Shown: positions 61,004 through 64,000 of the stretch, piece by piece
How positions within the stretch are numbered: the stretch's first letter is position 1
How the letters are laid out: every line of letters starts with the position of its first letter
From: Alopecurus myosuroides
Taxonomy: Eukaryota; Streptophyta; Magnoliopsida; Poales; Poaceae
Assembly: GCA_028641055.1 (NCBI GenBank)
Contig: CM054061.1
Location: forward strand, 34,591,877 to 34,655,876
DNA length: 64,000 bases
Direction: 5' to 3'
Notes under the pieces: model-generated
The model's database searches: none
What the model was told of the DNA's origin: nothing
The model's input: only the letters and a program-made list of their open reading frames with translations
Program-made: the position numbers and the translations under genes

Positions 61004-64000
61004 TGTGACGCCCCGGGATCGGGCACTATGCAGATTTCGGCATTTCCACCCAAATCCGCATAATAACCGATTCCAGGTTGCCACTTGTGATAACATTACA
61101 ACAGTTCACGAATAATCCACAACAACAACAGAGTAGGTATATACAAGACGACTCAAACGAGTCAAGGATACAACTGATACAATACAAAGATCCAAATGAC
61201 AGCGGAAGAAACAACATAGTGTCCGACTACGGACAAGATACAAATTGGACTAAGAGTCCTGAAGATAACGGATGGCGTCCAATCCCTGCCCAGGCCAAGC
61301 CGGAGGGATTCCCAAGCTAACGTCGTCAGACTTCAAACCTGTTGACTGCAATGTTGAATATGCAGCCACGAAATGGATTCGTGGGTCAGTACGGTTAAGT
61401 ACTGGCAAGTCATACTCACAAGATACCAGCGTAACCAATCATCACAAGATACAAATACTTTGGGTACAACGGAAGGAAGGGATTATTGCAAAGAAGCGGC
61501 AGCGGGCTGCACTAACTAACTACAGAGACTCGCTACAATATCCGGCTAAAAGAGAGCGGTAAGATAGCGCGACAAAACCAACTATAACTACTCACCAAAC
61601 AAATACCCATCCAGTGTTACCCCCTACTAAGGAAGCAACCGAAGGAAACTCACACTATTGATTAGGGTGACATTCAGTTTTATGGTGAAGGTAATACTAT
61701 ATTACTAGTCAAGTTATTATCATTAGGTGTAAGTTGTATGAGTACTTGTTAGCCAGCACTTTCACCAAGTCATCCATAACCACGGACAACACGGCTTCTC
61801 GAGAAGATTTAACCCTGCAGGGATGCACCAATTTGGCCGTACACGTAAGAATATCCCGCCAGACGGGGGATCAACCCACCAAGCGAGGTACTCAACACAA
61901 CCCAACTCTTCTTTGCATCAAGCCCAAAGAACCCCGTGGAGTTGAGCGCACGACTAATCAAGCCCCACGAAGAAAAAGGGGCCCTCATAGCACTCTAAGA
62001 ACGTGTCTTCCTAAATGCCGACTACAAAAGTTCCACCCTGGCGCCAAGGGTTCGCACCTGCATATGCATGCGGCAAATGGAAAACCCGATCTAAATGAGG
62101 CGATTTGGACGAGATGCGAATCGAATCAAAGTTGCGGGGGCGCCCATACTCGCTTCCCACATGCGGTTAGCGCGCTCATCATGGATCAGTAGACAAGACC
62201 CTTTTCCTAATTAAGTTCGACACTAGCAGGCCTCAAAACCACGCCGGGCCTCCTGCCGGTGCCTTATCATCAAATTATTGTTACCCCAAGCATTAACATG
62301 TTGTTGATTAAGTTGAAACCCAACTATCAACTAAACAGGTGATATGAAAAAGGACAACAAGACCTGAGCGCAAACAACAATAAGCATGCAACTACGACAC
62401 GAGGGCCAACAAGGTAAACAAACAACAGTTAATAGGAAGTGGAAGGAAAGGCTATATCATGGCTGCAAGGTAAACATATGATAGGATCGAGACACAAGCA
62501 TCGAATCATAAGGCTAGCATAAAGACAACGGAAAGAATCGGTAACAAGTGAGGAAAGGCAACATAGGTAGCAAGTGAGTATACTTGCCTAGAATCCAGCA
62601 AGTAGAGGTACATCCGAAGAACTTGTCGTTGCTCACATCATCTCAACGTCCTATCCGTGAAGAAGAAACGAACTAGACAAACACCGGATGCAACAATTAC
62701 TTCTACGGCAAAAGATCCAGCATGATCAAGATATGGATGCATGACAATTAATTGATGCATCAAAGTAAACCAGTTGACATGGTAAACATATTTAAATGGG
62801 CCCATATGCAATTTGGATTGCATATGGAAAAGCCCATGAATTAATGTTGAATTAAATGATCTACAAATAACCATCATGTGAAAGTTGATTATAATGATGC
62901 ATGGATGATGAAAACAATAAGAAAACAACAATAGTTTCAGTTTGATATGTTGTTTACCAAGTTTGGAATTTTATTTATTAAGTTATGAACTTTGGCATTT
63001 TAAATGATTTAAACAAACATTTGTTGTTTTCACCAATTTTAAATGTTCAAAACAGATGACAAAATTTATATTTGGAAAGAACACAAAATTTTAGATGGAA
63101 TACATATTTCATTTGTTGAATTTGGATTTAAAATGAGCAAGTTATCAAATTGACAATTTTAAATGCATTAATTAAGAAATAGTTGTTTTCAGCAATTTAA
63201 ATTATTTAAAATAGAAAACAAAGTTTATATTTGGAAATCTTATTCAATTTTGCATGGAAAACATATTTTACATGTGCCATTTGAATTAAATTTGCAATAG
63301 TTATGAATTTGACCAAATTTGAAATAGTTGTTTGAATTTTAATTTTTTAAACCATTTGAAATGTTCAAAACAGTATACAAATGGTTTAAACATGTAGAGA
63401 ATTTAATTTAGCATGGAATACATATAAGGTTTGAATTATTTGGAGTTGTGGTTTGAAAGATATGGGCAAAAGAATTTTAGGGGTGCTTCTGTAATTTTGG
63501 AGGACCTAGGTGGAAGGGAAAACAGGGACTAGGGGCCTGTGTGTGAAAGGCTGGCGCAGATCTGGATCTGGAAACAAGATCCACCGGGGCTGCAGCCAGC
63601 CAAAGCGGCTGACCAGCGGGCCCAGGCCACGCTGGCGCCACGTGCGCGCGGGGGAAAACCCAGGTGGCAACCACGCCTATGACAGTGGGTCCGTGCGCGC
63701 GGGCGGAAATAAGAGAAAAAGGGGGGAGAGCTGGGACTCGAACCCGCGCGCTAGCGCTGTGCGGTGCGGTGCTCAGCCACTGGGCTGGGCTCGGTTATTG
63801 ATGGATCTCGGAGCGCTGCGCTAGTTGACATTCCCGACCGCGAGATGCAGGTTTCTGACGAAACTGAACCGCGTGCGGCTGCAGCCGTCGGAGAGGAAAA
63901 CCAGCGGCGACGGTGGGGGTACTGGCGCTCGAAGGCGGCCCATAGAGCAAGGGAAGGGGTGCAGGAAGATGCCCAAGGGCGAGGCTCACCGCGGGGAAGG
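61004..64000 (-). repeat. Element C 5' LTR (partial)
   Basis: Starts TGTGACGCCC and follows the left LTR closely with a few substitutions and short indels. The window ends in its GC-rich block. Confidence 0.93.

Larger units (their letters stand above)
56710..64000 (-). mobile_element. Element C: minimal Tekay-type LTR retrotransposon (partial)
   Basis: Left (3') LTR 56710-60529 (3820 bp), internal DNA 60530-61003 (474 bp), right (5') LTR from 61004, running out of the window. The target base run on the left is TAATG (56705-56709). It is oriented minus by the tRNA-Met primer site. There is no coding capacity, so it depends fully on enzymes in trans. It interrupts TNP2. Confidence 0.93.

Overview
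The window looks like repeat-filled intergenic DNA from a grass (Poaceae), probably a large-genome species. The evidence is the type of transposons present: Tekay/Del-type chromoviruses with very long LTRs, Tat-lineage (Retand-like) gypsy elements with a second RNase H and an antisense gene, and a CACTA (En/Spm) transposon whose internal repeats carry GTCCCGGTTGGT. I see no ordinary host gene. Species cannot be settled from the sequence alone. One run of 100 N (9454-9553) marks an assembly gap.

Layout, left to right. (1) 1-9312: Tekay-type element A, transcribed from the minus strand; its 3' LTR is cut by the window edge (1-955), its gag-pol ORF is 993-5423 and its 5' LTR is 5742-9312. (2) 9554-27960: Tat-lineage element R1, plus strand, with pol (one stop), a multi-exon antisense gene on the minus strand and a 490-bp 3' LTR. 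Inside R1 sits Tekay-type element B (14377-24493, target duplication AGTCG), which has 4.6-kb LTRs and only 871 bp of internal DNA. (3) 27961-56709: a decayed CACTA transposon read from the minus strand, with a Transposase_24-type protein, a TNP2 transposase, long tandem-repeat arrays and a small plus-strand gene. It is split by a small LTR element D (28752-33728, duplication ATTTC), by Tat-lineage element R2 (39782-54923, duplication GTTTT, minus strand, with its own antisense gene on the plus strand), and by Tekay-type element C. (4) 56710 to the window end: element C, with 3.8-kb LTRs and only 474 bp of internal DNA.

How they fit together: removing D rejoins the CACTA reading frame exactly, and removing B rejoins an exon of the R1 antisense gene, so the nesting order is clear. 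A, B and C form a graded series of lost autonomy. A has an unbroken 1476-codon ORF, but catalytic residues are replaced in RT, RNase H and integrase. B keeps only a protease remnant. C keeps almost nothing but the primer binding site and a stem-loop. All three share signals that kept base pairing while changing sequence: a stem-loop next to the polypurine tract, and a pair of palindromes in the LTR. These are the best candidates for undescribed cis-acting elements. R1 and R2 both repeat polypurine-tract-like motifs internally and both carry an antisense gene with its own TATA box.
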